A stretch of DNA of 64,000 nt, taken from assembly GCF_005960665.1 (NCBI RefSeq), contig NZ_CP040675.1, positions 1-64,000 on the forward strand, written 5' to 3'. The notes below the pieces were generated by a model. It did not search any database and was not told where the DNA came from. It worked only from the letters and a program-made list of their open reading frames with translations. The DNA comes from Exiguobacterium mexicanum. GTDB lineage: Bacteria; Bacillota; Bacilli; Exiguobacteriales; Exiguobacteriaceae. Position 1 is the first letter of the stretch, and each line of letters opens with the position of its first letter. Made by a program: the position numbers and the translations under genes. Positions 35,614-43,945 of the stretch are shown one piece after another.

Positions 35614-36765
35614 ATGAAGGCTGTAACATTTCAAGGTAAAAAGAAAATGAAAGTAAAAAAAGTTGCAGATCCAAAGATTATTGAACCAACTGACGCAATT
35701 ATTAAGATTACTGCTTCAGGTATTTGTGGATCAGATTTACATTTATATCATCAAGGCGATATGTTTATGGATAAAGATTTTGTTATCGGACATGAACCAA
35801 TGGGGATTGTTGAAGAAGTTGGTAAAGAAGTTAAGAATCTAAAAAAAGGTGATCGTGTCGTTATTCCTTTTAATATTGGTTGTGGCGATTGTTTTTACTG
35901 TAATAACCAAATGGAATCACAATGTGATCAATCTAATGAAGAACCTGCAAACTGGAAGATGGATAACGGTGCGTTATTTGGATTTGGAAAAATGCATGGG
36001 AATTTTTGGGGTGGTCAAGCTGAATATTTAAGAGTTCCATATGCTGATTTTTCTTCTTTTGTTGTGCCAGATAGTGATTTAAAAGATGAACAAGTATTAT
36101 TTTTATCTGATGTAGTACCTACAGCTTATTGGAGTGTCGAACATGCAGGTGTGAAGGCTGGGGATACTGTTATTGTATTAGGATGTGGTCCTATAGGTTT
36201 AATGGCACAAAAATTTGCGAAACTAAAAGGTGCCGAACGTGTTATAGCAATCGATAATGTCGAACATAGACTAGAGCATGCTAAAAAATACAATGGTGTT
36301 GAAGTTTATAATTTCGATAAAGAAAAAGAAATTGGTAAGTTATTGAAAGAAAAAACTAGTGGTGGTGCTGATGTAGTTATTGACTGTGTTGGTTTTGATG
36401 GCGCACAATCAAGTCCAGAACCAAAACTTTCAAAAACATCTCAACAAAGAGGAACAATTAGTCCGATTATTACAGCCGCTGAATCAGTCCGTAAATTTGG
36501 TACAATTCAACTGACTGGAATTTATGGTACACCAGCTGATAACTTTCCACTTGATTTAATATTTAATAGAAATGTTCGTTTAACAACTGGTCAGGCACCA
36601 GTTATTCATTTAATGCCTAAATTATATGAAATGATTAAAGATGAAGTATTTGATCCTACTGAAATTATCACACATACTTTTCCTTTAGAAAAAGCCGATG
36701 AGGCTTATAAAGTATTTGATGAAAAACGAGATAATAATATTAAAGTCGTATTTAAACCGGAGTAA
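35614..36765 (+). CDS. Zinc-dependent alcohol dehydrogenase, formaldehyde dehydrogenase-like
   Basis: 383 residues from ATG 35614 (AGGAG eight bases upstream). Catalytic zinc region CGSDLHLY and GHEPMGIV; structural zinc cysteines in CGDCFYCNNQMESQC; Rossmann motif VLGCGPIGLMAQ near 190. The family is MDR-type dehydrogenases of the glutathione-independent formaldehyde dehydrogenase-like branch. It shares the plasmid with a full formaldehyde oxidation module 10 kb away, so aldehyde or formaldehyde turnover is attractive, but substrate is not fixed by sequence. AT-rich, staphylococcal in style. Confidence 0.9.
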   Translation: MKAVTFQGKKKMKVKKVADPKIIEPTDAIIKITASGICGSDLHLYHQGDMFMDKDFVIGHEPMGIVEEVGKEVKNLKKGDRVVIPFNIGCGDCFYCNNQMESQCDQSNEEPANWKMDNGALFGFGKMHGNFWGGQAEYLRVPYADFSSFVVPDSDLKDEQVLFLSDVVPTAYWSVEHAGVKAGDTVIVLGCGPIGLMAQKFAKLKGAERVIAIDNVEHRLEHAKKYNGVEVYNFDKEKEIGKLLKEKTSGGADVVIDCVGFDGAQSSPEPKLSKTSQQRGTISPIITAAESVRKFGTIQLTGIYGTPADNFPLDLIFNRNVRLTTGQAPVIHLMPKLYEMIKDEVFDPTEIITHTFPLEKADEAYKVFDEKRDNNIKVVFKPE

Positions 36766-36901
36766 TTATTCATAAAATTAAACGTTTAAGTAGTTTGATA
36801 TAACTGAACAATATATTTTTAATGTGTATATATTAAAGGTAAAATAGAATTATAGTTCTCACATATGGATGAAATTTCTAATTTGAGGAGGAGATAGAAA
36901 A

Positions 36902-37204
36902 ATGGTTAATGTAGCGCTATTGGTTCGACTTGAAGCAAAACCTGGAAAAGAAGCGGAAGTTGAAAGCTTCCTACGTGGGGCCCTACCTGTGGTTCAGGAG
37001 GAGTCAGAAACGATTGCATGGTTTGCAATCCGACTTGGACCTACGACATTCGGAATCTTTGACGCATTCCCGGACGACACAGGTCGTCAAGCACACCTTT
37101 CTGGTCAAGTGGCTGCGGCATTGATGGAGAAAGCTCCTGAACTTTTCGTAGAGCCACCAGTGATTGAAAATATTGATGTCCTTGCTTCCAAGCTTCCTAA
37201 ATAA
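36902..37204 (+). CDS. Antibiotic biosynthesis monooxygenase-like (ABM) protein
   Basis: 100 residues forming one ABM ferredoxin-like domain: VALLVRLEAKPGKEAEVESF, then TIAWFAIRLGPTTFGIFDAF. Such proteins are small dimeric oxygenases, quinone-detoxifying or unassigned. GGAGGAG precedes ATG 36902. GC content is clearly higher than in the dehydrogenase before it, so the two have different origins. It ends 13 bases before the IS right-end copy. Confidence 0.9.
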   Translation: MVNVALLVRLEAKPGKEAEVESFLRGALPVVQEESETIAWFAIRLGPTTFGIFDAFPDDTGRQAHLSGQVAAALMEKAPELFVEPPVIENIDVLASKLPK

Positions 37205-37216
37205 AGTCATATTATC

Positions 37217-37393
37217 GTTGCCATCTCGGAGCAATTATCTTTCCCATCCCAGGCCCTGTCAAGGGAAAATACGCCCTTGACAGAACCTGGCATAGGAAAG
37301 GCTGGGTCTGCAAGATGGGACAAGGACAAGAAGAATGACTGTTTTCACCTTATTATTATAAAATTAGTGTCTTGACAATGGGGTCCACTTTAG
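37217..37393 (+). mobile_element. IS3-element right-end remnant, copy 2
   Basis: About 177 bases nearly identical to 32094-32270, without any transposase sequence. Its terminal TGGACCCCATTGTCAAGACA (inverted) is a better match to the left end of the element than copy 1. It marks the far border of a block carrying the IS30 remnant, UvrA-like, dehydrogenase and ABM genes, and so could derive from a former composite transposon. Confidence 0.85.
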
Positions 37394-37488
37394 TCACCAC
37401 TCTGTGTCGTGCTGACGATTTTCTTAAGAGTGAAGTCTAATCTTTAGAAATATAGGTGCAATCTTTCATTTAATACAACAACAATTGC

Positions 37489-37527
37489 AAAAGGTGTATT
37501 CTCAATGTTAAAGAGAGTACACCTTTT
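37489..37527 (-). terminator. Terminator of HTH gene
   Basis: AAAAGGTGTA (37489-37498) and TACACCTTTT (37518-37527) form a perfect 10-bp stem downstream of the minus-strand gene that ends at 37540. The U-rich arm follows the stem on the minus strand. Confidence 0.8.
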
Positions 37528-37539
37528 CATTAGAAGCGT

Positions 37540-38178
37540 CTAAATCTTGAATTTATTTACACTAGATTCATTTGTATATTTTCCGGACTTTGCATTCATA
37601 CGAACGTGTTCAATCAATGCCTGCATGATTTGATCTTCTTTGATATCAAAACCCTTGTGAAATGGCACCCGCTCTTCTTCAAATAAGAACGCATCAACCA
37701 AATAAAGGACACGTGGTTTTTTTCGTGGGGCACTGTTCTTAAGACACCTTTCCCAAACCAGCTGTTCAAATTCTTTTGAATAACGTCTATGCGCGACCGC
37801 GTTCCGCACCATCCTACGACTGATCTCAAAATCGCCTTCCCACAGCCAGCGGCCGGCCACTTGATGCCACATTTCAATCCGCCCCTGCTCTTTGATTGCT
37901 TCCACGTCGATTTCGACGTGATATGGGGCCACGTCCTCACTCTTGACGACCTCCCGAGCATCTCCTGTCACCGACTTTGGATACATCTCCCATCCTTCAG
38001 GCATCCGTTTTTTGATGAACTGCTCGAGAGCCTCCTCGCTGATTCGATAGCCTTTTTTACGGGACTCGAGCGGTTCCGCCTGTATCACGCCTTTTCGTAC
38101 CCAGTTCCGGACGGTTTCCTTGTGGGTCGTGAGCTTGGTCTTCGATAGAATCTCAAATGCTTCATCAATTGTATACAT
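37540..38178 (-). CDS. Helix-turn-helix protein of unknown role
   Basis: 212 residues. The N-terminal 60 residues (TIDEAFEILSKTKLTTHKET, VRNWVRKGVIQAE, KKGYRISEEALEQFI) form a MerR/excisionase-type winged helix. The remainder has a helical segment with Trp-rich WHQVAGRWLWEGDF and no known domain. AGGAGG lies before ATG 38178. Possibly a plasmid regulator. GC-richer than the LRAT gene upstream. Confidence 0.75.
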   Translation of the reverse strand: MYTIDEAFEILSKTKLTTHKETVRNWVRKGVIQAEPLESRKKGYRISEEALEQFIKKRMPEGWEMYPKSVTGDAREVVKSEDVAPYHVEIDVEAIKEQGRIEMWHQVAGRWLWEGDFEISRRMVRNAVAHRRYSKEFEQLVWERCLKNSAPRKKPRVLYLVDAFLFEEERVPFHKGFDIKEDQIMQALIEHVRMNAKSGKYTNESSVNKFKI

Positions 38179-38350
38179 GACGGACCTCCTTTTAACACAA
38201 TGATGTTCTCATTAAATAATACCATGTTCATTGTATTAAAAGCGAGAGAAATCCTTCATAAAACGAATACACTCGATTCATAGGTAGATGATCACTCCAT
38301 AACCCTATGTTATCTATCTATCGATGTAGTCGATTGAAGATTTGGCCATC

Positions 38351-38923
38351 CTAATTTAAATACCACTTCCAGCGAACCCAAACAATGTTAGATTCCTCTA
38401 CACTCAAGAATTTTGAAAACTCTTCTTTGACCATAAACAAAAAATTACAATCATTTTCAAGGTTCCCTATGATACAGCCTGCTACAAATTGATGACAGTT
38501 ATCATCAAGAAGATTGTATTTTCTTCTTTCTGACAGATTTTTAAACGCTTCTTTTGCTATGTTTTCATCTCCTAATGGCCACATTGCATGCTTCATTACT
38601 GGAATAAAAATGTCTTTATCTGTACTAAGGATGTTACCAGTGAATTCTTTCAGACTAACTTTTTTAATTTCTCCTTTTCGATTTAAGTCGATAACATTTT
38701 TATTTCCTATGTATACACCCGAATGTTCTGCTGTACCTAATTGGCAATAAATCAATGCACCAATAGCAGGCTCTTGCATAAAATTGTATGATTTATTCAA
38801 AAGTGAGGAATGCCTATGAATTGAAGTTTTTTCTCGTGCCCATAACATGGGAGTAACGATATTTTTTAGTACTTTTTTGTTAGATGGCGTGACTTTAATT
38901 TTGTCTAAAAATCTATTTTTCAA
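38351..38923 (-). CDS. LRAT-like (permuted NlpC/P60) protein
   Basis: 190 residues. HSGVYIG (His67) and NCHQF (Cys143) are the two signature elements of the lecithin-retinol acyltransferase family, a circularly permuted papain-like fold. No signal peptide is seen. Bacterial LRAT proteins may be lipid acyltransferases, hydrolases or conflict-system effectors. It is very AT-rich, preceded by about 520 non-coding bases with a long palindrome, and stands alone on the minus strand. Confidence 0.8.
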   Translation of the reverse strand: MKNRFLDKIKVTPSNKKVLKNIVTPMLWAREKTSIHRHSSLLNKSYNFMQEPAIGALIYCQLGTAEHSGVYIGNKNVIDLNRKGEIKKVSLKEFTGNILSTDKDIFIPVMKHAMWPLGDENIAKEAFKNLSERRKYNLLDDNCHQFVAGCIIGNLENDCNFLFMVKEEFSKFLSVEESNIVWVRWKWYLN

Positions 38924-39442
38924 CTGTATATCTCCAATCTTTTTTTCTTTGTATCAAATATCATTCAAAAATTAAGATGTCGAATTCTTTACAAAATAAA
39001 AGTATAAAGATAAAAAACTAAGATTAATTAACAGGAAAAATTATACTATATTTTTATCGTATTACCTATGAATAAAATTGTAAGGGGATTATTATCATTT
39101 GTTAATTTGGTAGATGAATGACTTTATTCTCCGATACTGGTATAGCCAACAGATGATTCGCCACCATTTCACGTTTTGTGAAGTTGTTCGTAATAGATAT
39201 TCGTTTTGCCTCTTTCATGTCGAGAGACAGGAGTGTCCTGCTTAAACACTTTTGGAATAGTGGGTAAAACGAGTATGTATACGTTTCGACATCGAAATAT
39301 ATACATGCTCGTTTAAGATGGTCTGATTCATTCTTTCATGGCCTGTTCGATTAAAAAGATTGATATCTTTCACGTTTAAAAATCTAGACATCTTGACCAT
39401 TGATCAAGAGGTGTCAGGACATCAGTTGTTTCATGACCATGC
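38924..39442. other. Non-coding region with long palindrome
   Basis: About 520 bases without a supported gene. It contains the 42-base palindrome at 39270-39311 and the small inverted repeat CTTGACCATTGATCAAG near 39393. The left half is AT-rich and probably carries the LRAT gene promoter. Confidence 0.6.
39270..39311. repeat. Long palindrome, variant of the TTCGACGTCGAA element
   Basis: Arms CGAGTATGTATACGTTTCGA and TCGAAATATATACATGCTCG flank CA; they pair at 17 of 20 positions. The core TTTCGA-CA-TCGAAA with outer TATAC half-sites matches the elements at 56675 and 61969, so one DNA-binding protein probably recognises all three. Confidence 0.75.
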
Positions 39443-40051
39443 TTATGATGGAACCAAACCGATCTCGGTCAACAACCGGAAGCCTAGGATACGAGCAGAC
39501 AGATAAGCGATCAGTGCGTCCTCCGCACTGAATAGACGGTCTCTCGATTCGTCTTGGTTCACCTCATGTTTCGACATGTTGTACAAACGTACGAATACAA
39601 GTAGGCTCTGAATCGTCTTTTCATCTATCGTTCGTAGCTTGGCGATTTGATGGACCGCTTTTCCTAAGGTGGACTGGGAGTGTCGAAGCGACCCGAGCTT
39701 TTGCGATCGCATCAAATATTGACGTGTCACGGCCTCCAGGTGCATGCCTGCATATTGAACGATGTATCGCGCCCCATGCGCTACGTCCCGCTCTAGTTCG
39801 CTCGCCGCATACTGCAACGGCCTATATAAAGTTCGTTCCATTCCGCCGGGAAACGGATTTTGTATCGGGTTTTTAGGAAGCTGGTATCCGCCGATCCCTC
39901 CGATTTCCGCGTCCGTCTCCCATAACTGTGCTACGAATTCCGCTTGCCCGTGCATAGGGCATTTAGCCGCAAAGTCATCGACAGCGGTCTGTTGCCCATG
40001 GTTCAAAAGTTGTTCATATAGCCAACGTGTGTCCGGTAAGGCATGTTTCAT
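39443..40051 (-). CDS. Unclassified protein with HEPN-like motif, partner of caspase gene
   Basis: 202 residues, all-helical in appearance apart from a Gly/Pro-rich segment (GGIGGYQLPKNPIQNPFPGG, 51-70). RLYNMSKH at 155-162 resembles the R-x4-6-H motif of HEPN ribonucleases. It follows the caspase-like gene by 60 bases on the same strand and is likely co-transcribed. No family recognised; the HEPN reading is a suggestion that needs structure prediction. Confidence 0.65.
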   Translation of the reverse strand: MKHALPDTRWLYEQLLNHGQQTAVDDFAAKCPMHGQAEFVAQLWETDAEIGGIGGYQLPKNPIQNPFPGGMERTLYRPLQYAASELERDVAHGARYIVQYAGMHLEAVTRQYLMRSQKLGSLRHSQSTLGKAVHQIAKLRTIDEKTIQSLLVFVRLYNMSKHEVNQDESRDRLFSAEDALIAYLSARILGFRLLTEIGLVPS

Positions 40052-40111
40052 CTGGCCTCTCCGCCTTCTCTGATTTGATGGTCTTTCGCTTACTCATGTA
40101 CGCGGATCGTA

Positions 40112-41551
40112 TCAATAGTCCAATGAAAAATGTACCGGTTCGTCCACTGACACTATTGACGGATTGACGTTCGAGTAGACGCGGGGCCGCCTACCTTCGA
40201 TGGTAATCCTCGTGATGGCACCGCGTTCGACAAATAAATGCAATGAGCTCACTTCAGACACAATTGATTTGAATACAAGGACCGCTATGAGGTGTAGTCT
40301 GATACATTCCAGGGTGACATGCTGATCAAGCAAATCCGGGATTAACCGATTGGACACCTCATAGTCGGATGGATTCCCGTAAATGAGTGTTTCCGAATGA
40401 TCCATTCTGACATGTCTTGGAACTTCTTTGTTGAATAGATAGTGATCGATTCTCAGCTTAGCGATTTCATCGGGTTTAATACCATTGACTGTCATTTCAC
40501 TAAACATATGACTGCCATGTCTGTCTTCACTCGAGACCAGCTTGAGGTTGATTGTTTTTTCACCCCCGACCACTTCCACATTCACCTCGGCCACGCGGAC
40601 ATATTCAGCCGTATCTTCAATCGCGAAAGGTTGCTCAGTTTTCCACATCTGCTTGAGCACCTCCTCGACCCCTCTCGAGTTGTCTTCGGCCTTCAAGATC
40701 AAGCTGTATGCCTTGTCAGAACTGTTGTAGCGATAGGAGAAGTAACGTGCGCTCGAACTTCCCAATAGAAACCAGTCTCCAGAATTGTCGATCACCCGTT
40801 GTCCACCGTCAAAGAGTGGTGACAAATTCGACTCGGCCTGTCTCGTCTTTACATTCTTGATGATGACAGGTGGACCGGAGAGCGTGCTGTTTAAGACAGG
40901 ATGTTGATTCTCGAATTCTTTCGAGAGAGCCCGGCTGACGTAAGCATAGAGCGTGTAGATATCAATCTCCCCGCTCGGGTTCGCCGCCCCACCTTCTAGG
41001 CCACGGATCAAATGATCTGTGAAGGCTCCATGCCCGTTTCGATCCCAAGCAAACTGATTTTCCGTGCACGCTGCGATGACGAACTTACCGAACCCTTTAA
41101 TTTCAAGCCCTCTCTCCATCAGATTGTCGATTGATCGCATGAGCGCACCGCTATGACACGTATCAAAAAAGCTCAAGACTGTGCGGGCCTTTGTTTGATC
41201 GATATGGTCTCTGACATCGGACATGTTGATACTGGTGTCACCTATGGCATGAATACCTGCATCATATGGAATGAAATACGCATTGGTTTGACTGAATCCC
41301 CCGTGGCCTGCCCAGTAGAGAAATAAGACATCATTTGGAGACGCATCTCCAAAAAAACTATGTAATGCATGATCTAACATTGACTTGGTGGTCAAATTCC
41401 CATATAAAATCTGGACGTCAGATTTATCGAATACGGCGGGCTCTTCTGTCAATAATCGATTGATTTCTCTTACGTCGTTTAACGTATTCGGAAGAGCGGA
41501 TATCTCATGGTCACGTTGCTCATTGACTGCAATTAATATAGCTTTATACAA
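40112..41551 (-). CDS. Caspase-like cysteine protease (peptidase C14)
   Basis: 479 residues. The N-terminal caspase domain (1-225) shows YWAGHGG (His83) and SFFDTCHSG (Cys132), the catalytic dyad, and the core strands ILIAVN and VLFLYW. The C-terminal 240 residues are a beta-rich region of unknown type. No signal peptide or membrane segment is present. Bacterial caspase-like proteases often work as suicide effectors in defence systems, here perhaps with the downstream helical partner. Short upstream region contains AT-rich promoter-like sequence near 41570-41600. Confidence 0.88.
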   Translation of the reverse strand: MYKAILIAVNEQRDHEISALPNTLNDVREINRLLTEEPAVFDKSDVQILYGNLTTKSMLDHALHSFFGDASPNDVLFLYWAGHGGFSQTNAYFIPYDAGIHAIGDTSINMSDVRDHIDQTKARTVLSFFDTCHSGALMRSIDNLMERGLEIKGFGKFVIAACTENQFAWDRNGHGAFTDHLIRGLEGGAANPSGEIDIYTLYAYVSRALSKEFENQHPVLNSTLSGPPVIIKNVKTRQAESNLSPLFDGGQRVIDNSGDWFLLGSSSARYFSYRYNSSDKAYSLILKAEDNSRGVEEVLKQMWKTEQPFAIEDTAEYVRVAEVNVEVVGGEKTINLKLVSSEDRHGSHMFSEMTVNGIKPDEIAKLRIDHYLFNKEVPRHVRMDHSETLIYGNPSDYEVSNRLIPDLLDQHVTLECIRLHLIAVLVFKSIVSEVSSLHLFVERGAITRITIEGRRPRVYSNVNPSIVSVDEPVHFSLDY

Positions 41552-41739
41552 TATAATTCCCTACCTTCTCATCATTTACATATATTGTATTATACAATGT
41601 ACACATGCTCCAAACTTGAATAGAAAAATCAATCACTCGATTCAGAAGACATGTCGACGCAGACTCTTTCATTCTCAATCCTTATTCTAAGAACCATTGA
41701 TAAACAGCTGATTTGAAAAGTAAAGTGCCTCTAGGTAAA

Positions 41740-41765
41740 AACAAAAAACCATTCGACTGAATGGT
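41740..41765 (-). terminator. Terminator of the candidate RNA
   Basis: Minus-strand ACCATTCAGTCGAATGGT hairpin (7-bp stem, 4-base loop) followed by six T, then GTTTTT. It is well formed and faces away from the candidate RNA and the gene at 41964. Confidence 0.85.
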
Positions 41766-41963
41766 TTCCCTCGCTTGTCGATCGACAAGCCCACGTTCTT
41801 GCTTTTAGTGTTGTTCTTACGCTCCGTGCCTCCCGTCAGAAAGGGCCAGGAACATAGAGATGCGGCGGTGAACCAGCAGCTCTTGTTATCGGGCCGTCAG
41901 GGAGGCAGCGGTGCGATGAGCGACTTCGCCACAAGGCGTTAGACGCTCACGCATGAGCCCGGA
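41740..41963 (-). ncRNA. Candidate structured RNA ending in a terminator
   Basis: A non-coding stretch of about 220 bases rich in pairings. TGCCTCCC (41827-41834) pairs with GGGAGGCA (41900-41907); TGAGCG and CGCTCA enclose CGCC-ACAA-GGCG (41917-41949); GCTTGTCGATCGACAAGC (41773-41790) is a perfect 18-base palindrome. On the minus strand it ends in ACCATTC-AGTC-GAATGGT followed by TTTTTTG, an intrinsic terminator. It starts right after the stop of the gene at 41964 and may be an independent RNA or a structured 3' region. No Rfam class was recognised. Confidence 0.5.
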
Positions 41964-42347
41964 TCACCATTCCTTCTCCCATGCCCCGTCTTCAGACACG
42001 CCCCAATCCTCGAAGCGATACTTGATGAGCCAATGGACATGCATCACTTCATATTCGAATATATCCTTCGATAGCTCTGAGACGACGAAACTGACGTCTC
42101 CATCCGCCACCACCCATGTTCCATATTGATATACGCTCTTGATCGGACGCTCTTCCGCATCCAGATAGATCACTACGCGAAAGTAAGGCGAGTTCCGTCC
42201 CTCATCGAACCGGACGACCTTCTCGACGCAATGTTCCCTGTCGACGACACGCATCCACTCGGGATGTTCCATCAGTTCCGAGAAGACCGTCCGGACGAAC
42301 GGATCCAACCCTTCGAACGCATAGTCATCAAGCAGTCCCTCGTTCAT
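41964..42347 (-). CDS. Hypothetical acidic protein
   Basis: 127 residues from ATG 42347, preceded by GGGGGGAG; a GTG one codon earlier is an alternative. Acidic with a mixed pattern: EWMRVVDREHCVEKVVRF, VIYLDAEERPIKSVYQYG, and a Trp-rich end. No family recognised. Soluble and cytoplasmic in appearance. Confidence 0.65.
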   Translation of the reverse strand: MNEGLLDDYAFEGLDPFVRTVFSELMEHPEWMRVVDREHCVEKVVRFDEGRNSPYFRVVIYLDAEERPIKSVYQYGTWVVADGDVSFVVSELSKDIFEYEVMHVHWLIKYRFEDWGVSEDGAWEKEW

Positions 42348-42447
42348 CACGTCTCCCCCCCTTCTGGTCCTCTCTAAAACGACTCCCCCTCCAGAGCCAG
42401 TTCAGTCCTTGTTCATGAACCTACAGAAATGAAGACTTTTTAAAACT

Positions 42448-42502
42448 GTATACACATATACATGTATACACGTATACAAATCTACATGTATACATGTATA
42501 CA
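42448..42502. repeat. Cluster of GTATAC palindromes
   Basis: Within 55 bases there are four GTATAC-type sites, including the perfect 14-base palindrome GTATACATGTATAC at 42488-42501. The half-site matches the outer arms of the elements at 39270 and 61969. It lies between two small minus-strand genes, upstream of the gene at 41964, and may be an operator. Confidence 0.65.
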
Positions 42503-42516
42503 ACCATTCCTTTTTC

Positions 42517-42723
42517 TTATGTACGACGATTCCGTCGAATCATATTGGTATTGAAAAAGACGGTGAGGTGGGTCAAGCGCTCTCCTTCCTTCACATCACA
42601 AAGAAGATCCATGCTCACAAGTTTTAAGTCGTCAAAATCTTCTTGAAGCCGGTCAGGAAGGCGTCGAAGCAATACCTCCGTCATCTCGTCCATCGTCTGT
42701 TGATCTAGTTGGTAGCTGTCCAT
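42517..42723 (-). CDS. Small hypothetical protein
   Basis: 68 residues from ATG 42723; the ATG at 42732 overlaps the AGGAGAGG ribosome site. Helical and acidic start (SYQLDQQTMDEMTEVLLRRL), then a beta-like part with LTHLTVFFNTN. Not recognised. Followed by the GTATAC cluster. Confidence 0.6.
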   Translation of the reverse strand: MDSYQLDQQTMDEMTEVLLRRLPDRLQEDFDDLKLVSMDLLCDVKEGERLTHLTVFFNTNMIRRNRRT

Positions 42724-43114
42724 CTGAATCATCCTCTCCTGTTGTTAGCCTCATGATACCTCGCATCCAAGCAGGCAACATCTCAGGATATTTCACGTAA
42801 GCTCTGGTGTTGTTTCAAACAAGCCCTAGGGCTTGTTTCGAAAACATGGTCATTTTCAATAAACAAACCGTGTTTTCACTTCTACTATTTCATCAAACAA
42901 TCTTCTTACGAGACAGACCAAAATAACGTCCAACCTTCACACACGAACCATCTCGTTTTCGTCATGCGAAAACGGACCTTTTCCCGGATCCCGCTCTATG
43001 GATCCAGGCGAGAGCAACGCGAGTCGCCCGTCTCTTCAAAGAAAAACGTATGTTTTTCGTCCTTGCCCTTACCGGACGGACCGGGACCGGTCCCCCGGCC
43101 CCACTCCATTCCAT
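42724..43114. other. Non-coding region with palindromes
   Basis: About 390 bases without a supported gene. AAACAAGCCCTAGGGCTTGT continues into a perfect 22-base palindrome (42817-42838). GAAAAAC-GTAT-GTTTTTC (43041-43058) and the GC-rich GGGACCGGTCCC near 43083 lie downstream of radC and may end its transcript. Confidence 0.6.
42817..42838. repeat. Perfect 22-base palindrome
   Basis: AAACAAGCCC-TA-GGGCTTGTTT, complementary throughout, in a non-coding region between a small gene and radC. As it lacks a loop it is more likely a protein-binding site than a terminator. Confidence 0.7.
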
Positions 43115-43570
43115 TCAACCCATGTAACCTCGCTGTTTCATACTGACGTATGACTCGTCCGCACCGAGGATGAGATGGTCGAGCACGGGGATGCCGATGA
43201 GGTCGCCTGCTTCATGTAAGCGCTCGGAGACGAGGATGTCCTCCCGGCTCGGGGTCGGGTCCCCGCTCGGATGTTGGTGACAGACGATGAGGCATGAGGC
43301 ATTGTTCAAGATGGCGCATTTGAAGACTTCCCGTGGGTGGACGACGCTCGAGTTGACGCTCCCGACATGCGCCCGGTGGACGCCGATGACCCGGTTTTTA
43401 GTATTCAACATGATGACGAGGAACACTTCACGGTCGTCGTCCCCGATGAACGATGACCCGATTTGTCTGGCACTGTCCGGCGAGTGGATGATGGCATGCT
43501 CGAGGGCGACCATTTCCTCGCGAACCTCTTGTTTGATACGGATGACCTCGATGATGGCGGATAGTTCCAT
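43115..43570 (-). CDS. radC: RadC-like JAB/MPN-domain protein
   Basis: 151 residues from ATG 43570, preceded by AAAGGGG. The JAMM motif HQHPSGDPTPSREDI provides the metal ligands, and LNTKNRVIGVHRAHVGSVNS is the typical RadC core. It lacks the N-terminal helix-hairpin-helix part of chromosomal RadC, as is usual for plasmid and prophage copies. Role in mobile elements is not settled; a DNA-related metalloenzyme is likely. The upstream region contains a candidate structured RNA. Confidence 0.92.
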   Translation of the reverse strand: MELSAIIEVIRIKQEVREEMVALEHAIIHSPDSARQIGSSFIGDDDREVFLVIMLNTKNRVIGVHRAHVGSVNSSVVHPREVFKCAILNNASCLIVCHQHPSGDPTPSREDILVSERLHEAGDLIGIPVLDHLILGADESYVSMKQRGYMG

Positions 43571-43622
43571 GATGGTTTGTCCCCTTTCAGATAGAAAAGC
43601 TGTCCTCAGAACGAACACCGTT

Positions 43623-43854
43623 GTGCGTCCTGTTGACGGAAACGAAGCGAGCGTCGGGAGACGGTGCAAGGGCGACCGCAGGGAGAGCCTCAAAAAAATG
43701 CGTAGAGCGCACATAAGTCCAGGCTTACGTAGCCAACGAGCGAAAAGCCTCGCTTTGAGCCTAAAGCGAAGGAAGACGGGCCGGAGGGCGCGTCATTTTT
43801 TTGACGTCCCTTGCACCGAAGACCAGCGAGCTAGAGTACGGAAACAGGACGCAC
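43623..43854 (+). ncRNA. Candidate structured RNA between radC and yolD-like gene
   Basis: 232 bases closed by a perfect 12-bp pairing, GTGCGTCCTGTT (43623-43634) with AACAGGACGCAC (43843-43854). Inside, GGTGCAAGGG (43663-43672) pairs perfectly with CCCTTGCACC (43808-43817), and CGCTTT-GAGCCT-AAAGCG forms a hairpin near 43750-43767. Purine-rich single-stranded parts such as GGGAGACGG and GGAAACGAAGCGAGC suggest the plus strand. No gene covers it convincingly. Class not recognised. Confidence 0.6.
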
Positions 43855-43908
43855 GGATTACCAATCACGAAAAAGGCTGTTCAAACGGGACAAATCGGGT
43901 ATAAAATA

Positions 43909-43922
43909 AGAACAAACGTTCG
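43909..43922 (+). promoter_or_regulatory. LexA (SOS) box
   Basis: AGAACAAACGTTCG matches the Gram-positive LexA/DinR consensus CGAACRNRYGTTCG at 13 of 14 positions. It sits directly after a TATAAAAT -10-like sequence and 24 bases before the YolD-like start, so the gene is probably induced by DNA damage. Confidence 0.82.
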
Positions 43923-43945
43923 TTTTATTGAGAGGGGTAATTATT

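Noticed and set aside
43287-43904. 205-codon plus-strand frame opposite radC
   Set aside because: It is antisense to the JAMM-motif RadC gene and runs through the structured RNA candidate.
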